From Botryococcus braunii (Eukaryota > Chlorophyta > Trebouxiophyceae), in the NCBI GenBank assembly GCA_002005505.1, contig KV908483.1:110001-174000 (forward strand): a stretch of DNA of 64,000 bases, written 5' to 3'. Both the position numbers and the translations under genes were made by a program. The notes beneath the pieces are model-generated. The model did not search any database, was not told where the DNA came from, and saw only the letters and a list, made by a program, of their open reading frames with translations. Positions 8,027 to 20,173 of the stretch are shown here, in pieces (position 1 is the first letter of the stretch; every line of letters starts with the position of its first letter).

Positions 8027-9573
8027 CTGTGGCTGCATCATGTTCAGTGTGTTCCCTCTGCAACGATGAACATCTCGTCTGTTTCTGCTGCCCTTCGTGA
8101 TGGAGCCTGCTTTGCCACAGACAACATGGGTGCATTTACCACAGTCTCTGGCCCGAATGGCTGGAAGATGCCCATCAGAGCAGAAAAAGGCTTTTATTAT
8201 GTACATGACTGCCTATCTGTTCCCCCAGTGCAACGTTTGTAACCAGTGGCAGCTGCAATGAAGAACAAATTCAAGAAAAACCTGCAGCATGACTGTGCGA
8301 AACGATTTCTGTGGCACAGCAGAATGGGTCATCCGGGTGAACCATGGATGCAGCGCCTGAGCAACGAACAGCTGGTCACAGGCATTGATACTTCCCTGTC
8401 AACATGTGAGAACTGTCCAAAGTATTGTGAAGCGTGTATTGAGGGGAAGCACACCCGTCCTCCCTTTGGTGAAAGTTCCAGGCCTGCAATAAATCCCCTT
8501 GACAGAATCCATATTGACACTGTGGGCCCCATTTCACCAGCAGCAATCTCTGGGGAACGCTTTTGGGTGACTGTAGCTGATGAGGCGTCTGGATGGAAAG
8601 CTGTCCTACCAGTAAAGTCAAAGGATGTAATTGCCTCAGTTGTCCGGGACCTGATTCTATTTTGGCAGACAGAAAGAGGGACCACTGTCAAGTGCATTCG
8701 GTGTGACAGAGGCACAGAATTTATTAATTCCAGATTCAAGGAGTTCTGTGCGTCTCAGGGCACTAAGCTGGAGATGTCTGCACCCTACACTCCCCAGCAG
8801 AACGGGATAGCAGAGCGAGCCAACAGGACCTTGAAGGAGCGAACCAGAACCCTCCTCAATTTTGCAGGTGCCAGTCCAGTTATGTGGAAAGAGGCCCTAG
8901 AAACAGCCTTCATCCTCCTGAACATGGGACCCAGTACAGGCAGGCCTCTCACTCCTTGTGAATTATTCATGGGATACAAACCAGATGTATCACTTCTTCG
9001 TACTTGGGGATGCCTGGCATTTGTGCATGTGCCTGATCAGCAGAGGGGGGTATTTGCACCAAAGGCTGTGCCTGGCATGTTCACTGGTTATTCCCCAGTG
9101 TCCAAGGCATATCGTATTTATGTGGGAGGGGGAGTCTGGAGAGAGAGCAGAGATGTCCAATTTGTGGAACACATCCGAGGAGCCTCACGGGTGGGAATGT
9201 CCACTCTCCTGGACCAGCCACTGCAGTTCTCATATCCGGAAGGTTTGCCAGCCCAACAGCACCTCAGCAACCCGGCAGCTTCCTTACCTCAGTGCAGCAC
9301 TCGGAATCAGGCTGTCAGCGCTCCCTGCCCAAGCAGCAGACCTGACAGCACCCTCCCAGGACCCCCTGATCAGGCGGCAACCGAGCCTGCTTGTCAGGGG
9401 AAGCCTTCCCAAGAGGAGGACACCCCAGAAATTGTTCCTTGACCAAGTGAGGAACCACTCCAGCTGGATCTGGACCAGTCCGGGGTACTGGATACACTTC
9501 AGCAACTTGCGCGAGGAAGCTCTGACAGTGGGCAGCATCAACGGACCTTGGAGCGAGCACAGCAGTCACTCCG

Positions 9574-9973
9574 TGTAAACTTCTGAGTTTGGCGTTCCCT
9601 GTATGACCCGGCACGAGGGTGTTTAGCCCGGCGACACTCTTGTTGTGTGTCGAGTAACAAGCAGTGTCGACTGTGAATAAGATAACTTGACTGGCAACAG
9701 TGAAGTAGCAAACACCCGAAGTGCTTTTGATGTCCCAATCAAGTGCCTCATTCCTTCGAGCCAGGAGCATATAGCCTTTCGAGCAAACCGTGTCCGATTA
9801 CCTCATCTTCCCTTATTAACGTACAATTGGTCTAGATTGGTTCTGGCAGAACTCCTAGGTTCTGCCACCTATTACTCATTCTAATAAATGTTCTCACTGG
9901 TCATTGGAGCTGATCTGGCCACTATTACTCTTCTGAGGGAAAGGCACCAAAATGTTCTATCACTATTATAACA
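9574..9973 (-). repeat. CopA3 3' LTR (short, single-module form)
   Basis: Reverse complement of TGTTATAATAG...GTTTACA, 400 bp. Compared with the LTRs of CopA2 it lacks exactly the 330-bp spacer-plus-module unit; the single module is joined directly to GGAACGCC. Confidence 0.93.
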
Positions 9974-9991
9974 CTTCCCCTTGCCTTTTCC

Positions 9992-12900
9992 TCACAAAAA
10001 CTTGGCCAAACCCAGAGCCTCACGATGTCCTTGAAATACCTGCCTTGTTAAAGGCTTTGTGAATATATCTGCCACATTCCTTGCAGAAGGAACGTATTTC
10101 ACATCAACTTGACCCAATGCAATAGCTTCCCGCGCAAAGTGGAAGCTGATAGCGATATGCTTAGTATGCTTAGAGAACACTGGATTTCTGAGATGATTGA
10201 TGCATCCCTGATTATCACAGTGAATCTTGACAATCCATGGAGAAATCCCAATTTCCTCAAGGAATCCCTTCATCCAATTGGCCTCTTTGACAGCTGCACT
10301 TGCTGCCATGAACTCAGCTTCTACAGTGGATGTGGCAACTGCAGACTGCTTCTTGCTCCCCCAAACTACAGCTCCACCAAACACTCTGATGACATACCCT
10401 ATAGTGGAAAATCGATGATCTTGATCCCCACCATAATCTGCATCAACAAAACCCTCTAGCTCTGTGTCCTTCCCTCCAAGGACCAAAACGAGATCTCTGG
10501 TTGCCTTCAGATATTTCAACACTCTGATGGCTTCATTCCAGTGAGCAGTAGTAGGGGTAATCCTATACCTGGAAAGCACTCCCACAGCCTGTGAAATATC
10601 AGGCCTAGTGGTATTTGCAATGTACAACAGTGACCCAACCAGTTCACAGTACCTGTGTCCTGGTGGAAGTGGGCTCCCAGCACCAATGCTGTCACTGTTG
10701 TCCTTGGACATAAGTCGCTGTGTGGCTACAAAATCTTTGGTCATAGGGGTGTCGGGCCCCACAGACTCCAGATCCAGCCCAAATTTCTCAACCAGTGCAT
10801 CAATCTTAGGAATGCAGCTTAATAAAATTAGCCCTTTATCCCTATCTCTCATCACTTGACAGCCCAGGAAATCTTTCACCTCTCCTAAATCATGAATGGT
10901 AAACTCTTGCTTGAGTAACCCCTTTACTCTCTCAATCTCTCCCATTCCCTTGGAAACTATCAGTAGATCATCTACATAAATCAACACAAATGACTTTCCT
11001 CCATCTACTGAACACTTCACATAGACACCAGCATCACTCTTGCACACTTCATAGCCCATGGTATGCAGCTTCTCATTAAGGGTCTTATGCCATGCCCTTG
11101 GAGCTTGCTTCAGGCCATACAATGCCTTCTTCAAGCGACACACTGTGTTCCCATCCCCATTTTCAAACCCAGGAGGTTGTGTGACATACACCTCCTCCTC
11201 TAATTCCCCATTCAGGAAAGCAGTCTTGACATCCACCTGGTGAATTTCAAGACCCTCTTGTGCAGCCACTGACAGTAAGGCTCTCTTGGATCCATAACTG
11301 CTAGTTGGGGCAAAGACTTCCATGACATCTACTCCAGGAATTTGCCTGCATCCTTGAGCTACCAGCCTAGCCTTGAACCTCAGCACATTGCCATGGGCAT
11401 CCATTTTCACGGAAAAGTACCAATGAACTGGAATTACTTTATGGCCACGAGGTCTAGGGACATACTCCATGACCTCGTGGGCATCCAAAGAATTCTGCTC
11501 TTCTTACATAGCAGCCTTCCAATATTCCCACTGAGGGGACTTCTGTGCCTCCCTCAAGCTGGAAGGCACACTGATCTTCCCAAACCGTACCCCTGTGTGC
11601 TTCCCCTGATCTGGCTTGCTCTCACTCTCTTTTTCACCCACTACTCTTTCGCTGAATGTCGCCCGCACTGCACCTGGGTGCAGTTTGTGAGGATTCTGAC
11701 TTTCCTCGCTGCTCTCTCTCTCTTTTCGACTCACAGTTTGCCCTTTCGAGCTTACTGCTTCGCACTCTCACATCATCCTCCCAGACACAGGTATCTCTCG
11801 GAAAGCTCTTGTAATTGGGCAAATTCTCACACTGTCCAAGCTTCCGATTCACCTCCTCATCCACACTCTTACATGTCTGACGTGCTTCAGCCTCGTCAGA
11901 GCTCTCGCAGGCAATTGAACCACTCTGCACAGTTTGGACACTTGGTCTGTCTTGGTGTTGTGCCCATGCCTCTCTCTCTCTCTGTCTGCTCCCCACCAAA
12001 CATGAGCGCTGGGGCGCAGGCCCAGCAGCACACTCACAAGCATAGCCCACACTTGTGTGGCTGGCACCACATTGTCTTTGGGCATTACAGACGGAACTCA
12101 CATCTCTAACAATTCCCTCAGGCACTGAACAGGTCCCGCCCATGCATCTCAACTCGCTTGGACCATTTTCAGTCTGATCAGAGGCTGTCCCCCTCTTTTC
12201 ACTCACAGTTGAAACAGGTCTCTCTTGCACCTGACTCAAATCCTGCACTTCCCCTGGTCCCTGTGACGTTGTGTCACCATCAGTCAACCCCTCTTTCTCA
12301 CAACTCTCTCCCTTATCCTGTGCCAGCAGGATTTCTCGAGCAGCAGTTCGTTGCTCATAGCGTTGGGCCCGAGAGGGTCCATTCAAAGGTGGAGTTGCAG
12401 TAGCAGGAGGAGTATTCCGGAGGGACTGCTGTGCTCGCTCCAAGGTCCGTTGATGCTGCCCACTGTCAGAGCCTCCTCGCGCAAGTCACTGAAGTGTATC
12501 TAGTACCCCGGACTGGTCCAGATCCAGCTGAGGTGGTTTCTCACTTGGTCCATGAACAATTTCTGGAGTGCCCTCCTCTTGGGAAGGCTTCCCCTGACAT
12601 GCAGGCTCGGTTGCAGCTTGGTTAGGGGGTCCTGGGAGGGCGCTGTCAGGTCTGTTGCTGGGGCAGGGAGCACTGATAGCCTGATTCTGAGTGCTGCACT
12701 GAGGTGAGGAGACTGTCGGGTTGCTGAGGTGCTGCTGAGCTGGCAAACCTTCCGGATACGAGAACTGCAGTGGCTGGTCAAGGAGGGTGGACATACCCAC
12801 CCGAGAGGCTCCTCGGATGTGTTCCACAAATTGGACATCTCTGCTCTCTCTCCAGACCCCCCCTCCCAGATAAATACGATATGCCTTGGACACCGGGGAA

Positions 12901-15234
12901 TAACCAGTGAACATGCCAGGCACAGCCTTTGGTGCAAATACCCCCCTCAGCGGATCGGGCACATGCACAAATGCCAGGCATCCCCACGTACGAAGAAGTG
13001 ATGCATCTGGCTTGTATCCCATGAATAATTCACAAGGAGTGAGAGGCCTGCCTGTACTGGGTCCCATATTCAGGAGGATGCAGGCTGTTTCTAGGGCCTC
13101 TTTCCACATGACTGGACTGGCACCTGCAAAATTGAGGAGGGTTCTGGTTCGCTCCTTCAAGGTCCAGTTGGCTCGCTCTGCTATCCCGTTCTGCTGGGGA
13201 GTGTAGGGTGCAGACATCTCCAGCTTAGTGCCCTGAGACGCACAGAACTCCTTGAATCTGGAATTAATAAATTCTGTGCCTCTGTCACACCGACCGCATT
13301 TGACAGTGGTCCCTCTTTCTGTCTGCCAAAATAGAATCAGGTCCCGGACAACTGAGGCAATTACATCCTTTGACTTTACTGGTAGGACAGCTTTCCATCC
13401 AGACGCCTCATCAGCTACAGTCACCCAAAAGCGTTCCCCAGAGATTGCTGCTGGTGAAATGGGGCCCACAGTGTCAATATGGATTCTGTCAAGGGGATTT
13501 ATTGCAGGCCTGGAACTTTCACCAAAGGGAGGACGGGTGTGCTTCCCCTCAATACACGCTTCACAATACTTTGGACAGTTCTCACATGTTGACAGGGAAG
13601 TATCAATGCCTGTGACCAGCTGTTCGTTGCTCAGGCGCTGCATCCATGGTTCACCCGGATGACCCATTCTGCTGTGCCACAGAAATCGTTTCGCACAGTC
13701 ATGCTGCAGGTTTTCTTGAATTTGTTCTTCATTGCAGCTGCCACTGGTTACAAACGTTGCACTGGGGGAACAGATAGGCAGTCATGTACATAATAAAAGC
13801 CTTTTTCTGCTCTGATGGGCATCTTCCAGCCATTCGGGCCAGAGACTGTGGTAAATGCACCCATGCTGTCTGTGGCAAAGCAGGCTCCATCACGAAGGGC
13901 AGCAGAAACAGACGAGATGTTCATCGTTGCAGAGGGAACACACTGAACATGATGCAGCCACAGCGGGATAGATTGCTGATTCAATAGGCAGATTGATCCT
14001 GTGGCAGTAATTCCTCCAGTTGCATCAGACGTGGCCAGCTGCAGAGGGATGGCAGCAGCATGTACTGTGGGAGCATGCAGCAGTGACAGATCATTGACAA
14101 GATGGACTGACGCTCCACTGTCTACCAACCAGGACTGTTTGGATATTCTCCCCTTGCATGGTTTGAGGACATTATAGGACACCACGTGTGGCATACCTGC
14201 AGGTGGGGAGAAGGTGGACCAGGTGGTGGATGCAGTAGGGGGAACGCTCCCACTGCAGGGAAGACATGCTGGACTGCTGGTGGGGGCTGGGGTCCTCCAG
14301 GAAACTGGCCTTGGGGCCACATGCCTGCCAGTTGCTGCACTGCTGCTACCACATTCCTCTGGGTTTCTGCGTCCCTCTGTCTCTTGCGGCAGTCTCTCCA
14401 GAAGTGTCCCCTTTTGTGGCAGTAGTTACACGTACCACGTACTTCCACCTTGGTCTCTGTGTCTGCAGGCTGTCTGGTCTGAGTCAAAGCACATGCAGTA
14501 GGGGCAGGGGCTGCTGCAGCCAGCAGTGGTTGTGCAGTCATGACCACTGCAGGCAGATCTGGGTCATCATCGTAGCCCGTTGCTTCTACTGTGGTGGAGA
14601 TGAGGTCTGCTAGTTGGTCCAAGGGATAAGCAACGGCTGTAGGCAGTAGTCCAGGGGGGTTGGCAGCTGCTGGCAGGCCCTGCACAATCTGTGTGGCCAC
14701 GTGCCCATCCAGGAGATCATGACCATTTCTTTTCAAGCAACCTTTCAGATTGATCATCCTATGGACGTACTGGGAAATGGTTTCACCTTGTTTCATGCCA
14801 CGGGACATCTCCTTTAACCAGTCAGCATTGGCCTGAGGATTGTAGCCTCCCACAAACTTCCTACAAATATACACATATGCATCATATGCCGATGGCTTAC
14901 TTGACAGCTCCCCCAACCAGTCTTCTGGTACTGATTCATACAGCAACAACAATGCTGCGGCATTATGGGTAGTCCCAGGCATAGCTTGTTGAATGGCTGG
15001 CAAAGAACCCTTGGCATCGTTTGCTGCAGTGAAAGCATTGTCCCACACCACAAAGTTCTGGCCTTTACGTTGCAGTTTTATATGTACCTTGACCTGAGTG
15101 GCAATGACCATGGGAAGGGTGTCTCCTTCCCCTCTGGAGGTACTGGGAGTGCAAGGTTCCCTGGTAGGAGTTGATGTGGACTCCTCTCCTGCTGACTTAG
15201 ATTCTGAGCTGGTGCTGGTACCCTTCTTCTTCAT
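9992..15234 (-). pseudogene. CopA3 gag-pol, multiply disrupted
   Basis: Read on the minus strand from the ATG at 15234: gag and CCHC knuckle (15234 to about 14400), protease DSGAS near 14120, integrase (13667 to about 12800), a long variable integrase-RT linker (12443-11634) and RT-RNase H (11488-9992, with YVDDLLIV and FVDADYGGD). Lesions include a frameshift near 14200, a TAA near 13748 shared with CopA2, a TGA near 12486, a frameshift near 11660 and a TAA near 11502. The RT-RNase H frame of 498 codons is still open to the normal LAKFL terminus. Confidence 0.9.
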
Positions 15235-15249
15235 GCTGTTTGGAACAGG

Positions 15250-15773
15250 TCAGTCGTCGCTCCTTTCTGACAGTCTGGAGTCTCCGTCCTCGTCCTCACT
15301 GTCGTCCTCTGTGACCCACTCGTCCACGTGAAATTCGCCCTCGCCGCAGAGAATTAGACCATCAATGAAGTCGTCTCCCAGGCTGCTCAAAGCTAGCTCA
15401 ATCGCTGCGTAGGCTGCTTTCTCTGTCCAATAAGTTTCGTGCGATGGACCGCCCGTTTGCTGTAAGCACCTCTCAAAAATTGCTCGTGTTAGATATCCTG
15501 GTTCTCCGTTGATGAATGAGATTTCCCAAACAGTGAATTTATAAGCTGGATATATCGGAAAACGCTCTCGGAACCACCGAGGGGGCGTGAGTGCTCCCCG
15601 TCCGTGAGCTTCGTAGACGAAGTCCTTCACCAGGAAGCTCGTTCTTCTATCGTCCGTGGTCCTTTCTCTCCTCCTGCCTTTCTTCGCTCGTTATATGTTG
15701 GAGGAGGAGGTGGAGGTGGAGGAGGTCTACGTCCGCCCGTGCTCATGCGTCCGGTTGGTCTCTTTCGCGCCAT
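15250..15773 (-). pseudogene. CopA3 ORF1, one-base deletion
   Basis: Copy of the 174-aa upstream ORF, 524 bp instead of 525. The ATG is at 15773-15771. A single base is missing in the codons for ERAF near 15640, so the poly-proline N-terminus and the conserved C-terminal block are in different frames. The stop is 15 nt before the gag start, as in CopA1 and CopA2. Confidence 0.82.
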
Positions 15774-15824
15774 AGCAGACTACTTTGCCCAAGTCATACA
15801 TTTTACATGCCCCAGCAGAAAGGG

Positions 15825-15839
15825 GGTGGGCCCATAACC
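15825..15839 (-). promoter_or_regulatory. CopA3 half-tRNA-iMet primer-binding site
   Basis: On the minus strand GGTTATGGGCCCACC abuts the inner edge of the 5' LTR, as in the other CopA copies. Confidence 0.83.
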
Positions 15840-16239
15840 TGTAAACTTCTGAGTTTGGCGTTCCCTGTATGACCCGGCACGAGGGTGTTTAGCCCGGCGA
15901 CACTCTTGTTGTGTGTCGAGTAACAAGCAGTGTCGACTGTGAATAAGATGACTTGACTGGCAACAGTGAAGTAGCAAACACCCGAAGCGCTTTTGATGTC
16001 CCAATCAAGTGCCTCATTCCTTCGAGCCAGGAGCATATAGCCTTTCGAGCAAACCGTGTCCGATTACCTCATCTTCCCTTATTAACGTACAATTGGTCTA
16101 GATTGGTTCTGGCAGAACTCCTAGGTTCTGCCACCTATTACTCATTCTAATAAATGTTCTCACTGGTAATTGGAGCTGATCTGGCCACTATTACTCTTCT
16201 GAGGGAAAGGCAGCAAAATGTTCTATCACTATTATAACA
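15840..16239 (-). repeat. CopA3 5' LTR (short, single-module form)
   Basis: 400 bp, near-identical to 9574-9973, with one module and no spacer. The module hairpin (CGACACTCTTGTT, 15898-15910, pairing with 15922-15935) is complete here apart from one bulged base. Confidence 0.93.
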
Positions 16240-18623
16240 CTCCGGAATACTCCTCCCGCTACTGCAAATCCTCCTCTGGATGGACTGTCTCGAGCTCAAC
16301 GCTGTGAGCAACGAGCTGCTGCTCGGGAAATCCTGCTGGCACAGGATAGGGGAGAGAGTTGTGAGAGAGAGGGGCTGCCTGATGGTGACACTAAGTCACA
16401 GGGACCAGGGGAAGTGCAGGATTTGAGTCAGGTGCAAGAGAGACCTGTTTCAATTGTGAGTGAAGAGAGGGGGACAGTCTCTGATCAGACTGAAAATGGT
16501 CCAAGTGAGCTGAGATGCATGGGTGGGACCTGTTCAGTGCCTGAGGGAACTGTTAAAGATGTGAGTTCTATCTGTGATGCCCAAAGACAATGTGGTGCCA
16601 GCCACACAAGTGTGGGCTATGCTTGTGAGCGTGCTGCTGGGCCTGCGCCCCAGCGCTCATGTTTGGTGGGGAGCAGACAGAGAGAGAGAGAGACATGGGC
16701 ACAACACCAAGACAGACCAAGTGTCCAAGCTGTGCATAGTGGGTCAATTGCTTGTGAGAGCTCTGTCGAGGCTGAAGCACGTCAGTCATGTAAGAGTGTG
16801 GATGAGGAGGTGAATCGGAAGCTTGGACAGTGTGAGAATTTGCCCAATTACAAGAGCTTTCCGAGAGATACCTGTGTCTGGGAGGATGATGTGAGAGTGC
16901 GAAGCAGTAAGCTCGAAAGGGCAAACTGTGAGTCTCAGAGAGAGAGAGAGCAGCGAGGAAAGTCAGAATCCTCGCAAACTGCACCCATGTGCAGTGCGGC
17001 GACATTCAGCGAAGAGTAGTGGGTGAAAGAGAGAGTGAGAGCAAGCCAGATCAGGGGAAGCACACAGGGGTGCGGTTTGGGAAAATTAGTGTGCCTTCCA
17101 GTTTGAAGGAGGCACAGAAGTCCCCTCAGTGGGAATATTGGAAGGCTGCTATGCAAGAGGAGCAGAATTCTTTGGATGCCCACGAGGTCATGGAGTATGT
17201 CCCTAGACCTCGTGGCCATAAAGTAATTCCAGTTCATTGGATCTTTTCAGTGAAAATGGATGCCCATGGTAATGTGCTGAGGTTCAAGGCTAGGCTGGTA
17301 GCTCAAGGATGCAGGCAAATTCCTGGAGTAGATGTCATGGAAGTCTTTGCTCCAACTAGCAGTTATGGATCCAGGAGAGCCTTACTGTCAGTGGCTGCAC
17401 AAGAGGGTCTTGAAATCCATCAGGTGGATGTCACACAACCTCCTGGGTTTGAAAATGGGGATGGTAACACAGTGTGTCGCTTGAAGAAGGCATTGTATGG
17501 CCTGAAGCAAGCTCCAAGGGCATGGCATAAGACCCTTAATGAGAAGCTGCATACCATGGGCTATGAAGTGTGCAAGAGTGATGCTGGTGTCTATGTGAAG
17601 TGTTCAGTAGATGGAGGAAAGTCATTTGTGTTGATTTATGTAGATGATCTGCTGATAGTTTCCAAAGGCATGGGAGAGATTGAGAGAGTGAAGGGTTTAC
17701 TCAAGCAAGAGTTCACCATTCATGATTTAGGAGAGGTAAAAGATTTTCTGGGCTGTCAAGTGATGAGAGATAGGGATAAAGGGCTAATTTTATTAAGCTG
17801 CATTCCTAAGATTGATGCACTGGTTGAGAAATTTGGGCTGGATCTGGAGTCTGTGGGGCCCGACACCCCTATGACCAAAGATTTTGTAGCCACACAGAGG
17901 CCTATGTCCAAGGACAACAGTGACAGCATTGGTGCTGGGAGCCCTCTGCCACCAGGACACAGGTACTGTGAATTGGTTGGGTCACTGTTGAACATTGCAA
18001 ATACCACTAGGCCTGATATTTCACAGGCTGTGGGAGTGCTTTCCAGGTACAGGATTACCCCTACTACTGCTCACTGGAATGAAGCCATCAGACACTTGAA
18101 ATATCTTAAGGCAACCAGAGATCTCGTTTTGGTCCTTGGAGGGAAGGACACGGAGCTTGAGGGTTTTGTTGATGCAGATTTCGGTGGGGACCAAGATCAT
18201 CGGTTTTCCACTACAGGGTATGTCATCCGAGTGTTTGGTGGAGCTGTAGTTTGGGGGAGCAAGAAGCAGTCTGCAGTTGCCACATCCACTGTAGAAGCTG
18301 AGTTCATGGCGGCAAGTGCAGCTGTCAAAGAGGCCAATTGGATGAAGGGATTCCTTGAAGAAACTGGGATTTCCCCATGGATTGTCAAGATTCACTGTGA
18401 TAATCAGGGATGCATCAATCATCTCAGAAATCCAGTGTTCTCTAAGCACACTAAGCATATTGCTATCAGCTTCCACTTTGCGCGGGAGGCTATTGCACTG
18501 GGTCAAGTTGATGTGAAATACGTTCCTTCTGCAAGGACTGTGGCGGATATATTCACGAAGCCTTTAACAAGGCAAGTATTTCAAGGACATCGTGAGGCTC
18601 TGGGTTTGGCCAAGTTTTTGTGA
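16240..18623 (+). pseudogene. CopA2 integrase-RT linker, RT and RNase H
   Basis: Right part of the CopA2 polyprotein, in frame with the sequence before CopA3. The variable linker (16240 to about 17010) includes the cysteine-containing segment QCGASHTSVGYACE. It is followed by RT with YVDDLLI near 17637, RNase H with FVDADFGGD near 18166, and the terminal LAKFL at 18623. One base is missing near 17010, causing a frameshift. A 45-bp in-frame deletion between GTCA repeats at 17430 removes [14 protein letters not shown] immediately after the first RT catalytic aspartate, which should destroy activity. Confidence 0.88.
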
Positions 18624-18641
18624 GGAAAAGGCAAGGGGAAG

Positions 18642-19370
18642 TGTTATAATAGTGAAAGAACATTTTGGTGCCTTTCCCCCAGAAGAGTAATAGTGGCCAG
18701 ATCAGCTCCAATTACCAGTGAGAACATTCATTAGAATGAGTAATAGGTGGCAGAACCTAGGAGTTCTGCCAGAACCAATCTAGACCATTTTACGTTGATG
18801 AGGGAGGATGAGGTAATCAGACACGGTTTGCTCGAAAGGTTATATGCTCCTGGCTCGAAGGAATGAGGCACTTGATTGGGACATCAAAAGCACTTCGGGT
18901 GTTTGTCGTTTAACTGTTGCCAGTCCAGTCACCTCACTCACAGTCGCCACTGCTTGTTAACCGACATACAACAAGAGTGTCGCCGGGCTAAACACCCTCG
19001 TGCCGGGTCATACAGGTAAACTGTTGTCAGGACATTACGTGCACAAGAACAATGGATTAGGAAAGGGTCTAGATAATGTGTATTAGAAAGGTGCTAATGT
19101 TTTAGCTCATCGGACATCGGTAATGCAGACTATCAGTAACTTCGTAGATAGAGTAGTTTGAATTGCTAAGTGATGAGAGAGAGCAACAAGCATTGTAAGA
19201 CTTGATTGGGACATCAAAAGCACTTCGGGTGTTGGTCGTTTAACTGTTGCCAGTCAAGTCACCTCACTCACAGTCGCCACTGCTTGTTAACCGACATACA
19301 ACAAGAGTGTCGCCGGGCTAAACACCCTCGTGCCGGGTCATACAGGAAACGCCGAACTCAGAAGTTTACA
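18642..19370 (+). repeat. CopA2 3' LTR
   Basis: 729 bp, two-module form, preceded by the purine-rich tract AGGCAAGGGGAAG (polypurine tract, about 18629-18641). Followed by the target duplication GATAG. Confidence 0.93.
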
Positions 19371-20173
19371 GATAGTGGGGCATCTCATTCGTTTATTAAA
19401 AGTGATACTTTGCAAGGGCTAGGGGTGCGATACAAACCCGCATGCATATCCGTGACTCTTGCTGATGGAAGTGTGTCCGATACGAAAGGAACGGTAGATG
19501 TGTCGTTTACACTCAAGCCTGGTATAACCTCCCGTCACAACTTCATTGTAAGCCCTGCCATGATTGATGGGGTAGACATGATTTTGGGGCAGGACTGGAT
19601 GGAAGAAAGAGGAGTCTCAATTGATTTTTGTGTGAAGGCTGCTCAATTTAGACATAATGGGAAGTGGGTCACCCTAAAACACGCAAATTCATCGTTGCCA
19701 GTGGGGCCAAAACTTGTTTGGGGTTTACAAGCACAAGAGAGGAAGGAAGGAAGGAAGGATAGGAATGGAAAAGGATGGAAGGGTCAAGATGTTTGGAAGG
19801 TTTGTTTGTATACTGTGCTTGTGAATGAGCAGGCTGAACTGGTGGACATCACCGGGGAGGACGCCTCAAGTGAGGCCGACATGGCGGACACCGACCAATC
19901 TATGGACGACACCCCCGTCGTCACAAAACCCCCCAGTAGTACCGGTATGACTTTCACTCATCAAATAAATGACATGTTGGAAGGCAAGCCACAGGCCCTG
20001 AAAGACTTGTTACTTGCAAATGAGGACTTGTTTGCAAAACAACTCCCGGGGTTACCCCCGGAGCGGGCAGTGTTTCACACAATAAACTTGGAAGAAGGAC
20101 ATCAGCCCCCAATAGGCCCGCGTACCGTCTTGCTCCAAGTGAACTTGCGGAATGCGAAAAAACGGTTGACGAG
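19371..20173 (+). pseudogene. Gyp1 protease and RT N-terminus
   Basis: Continuation of Gyp1 pol after CopA2. It starts at the protease active-site codons (DSGASHSF split by the insertion), then has a typical retropepsin flap region and the ILGQDWM motif near 19580. An acidic linker leads to the RT N-terminal segment ([13 protein letters not shown]). About four bases are missing near 20135, where [11 protein letters not shown] is expected, shifting the frame. The rest of pol is in another frame. Confidence 0.83.

Larger units (their letters stand above)
6688..9573 (+). pseudogene. CopA2 gag-protease-integrase, left part, disrupted
   Basis: Copia polyprotein from the ATG at 6688: gag, CCHC knuckle near 7520, protease site WLVDGGAS near 7820 (the second catalytic residue is changed, DSG to DGG), integrase zinc region near 8320 and catalytic core near 8510-8830. 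Lesions: a hexanucleotide expansion near 7047-7099 replacing a few gag codons, a 38-bp palindrome plus 5-bp duplication at 7989-8031 that shifts the frame, a TAA at 8241-8243 shared with CopA3, and a TGA ending the frame at 9442. It is cut at 9573 by CopA3 and continues at 16240. Confidence 0.9.
9574..16239 (-). mobile_element. CopA3, antisense Copia element inside CopA2
   Basis: Complete Copia element on the minus strand with 400-bp LTRs at 9574-9973 and 15840-16239 and exact target duplication CTCCG (9569-9573 and 16240-16244). Its coding sequence is closest to CopA2, including a shared stop codon between protease and integrase. Its LTRs are the short form with one module. Several frameshifts and stops make it defective. 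By eye the two LTRs differ at about four positions. Confidence 0.94.
5351..19370 (+). mobile_element. CopA2, Copia element inside Gyp1
   Basis: Complete Copia element bounded by LTRs 5351-6081 and 18642-19370 and by the exact 5-bp duplication GATAG (5346-5350 and 19371-19375). Internal order: half-tRNA primer-binding site, ORF1, gag-pol, polypurine tract. It is interrupted by a 38-bp palindrome (7989-8026) and by the antisense CopA3 (9574-16239). The gag-pol carries several lesions, so it is dead. By eye its LTRs differ at eight or nine sites. Confidence 0.94.

Noticed and set aside
11342..12109. Plus-strand ORF of about 255 codons within CopA3
   Set aside because: It is the antisense of the Ser/Glu-rich integrase-RT linker and equivalent antisense frames occur in other copies; no domain.
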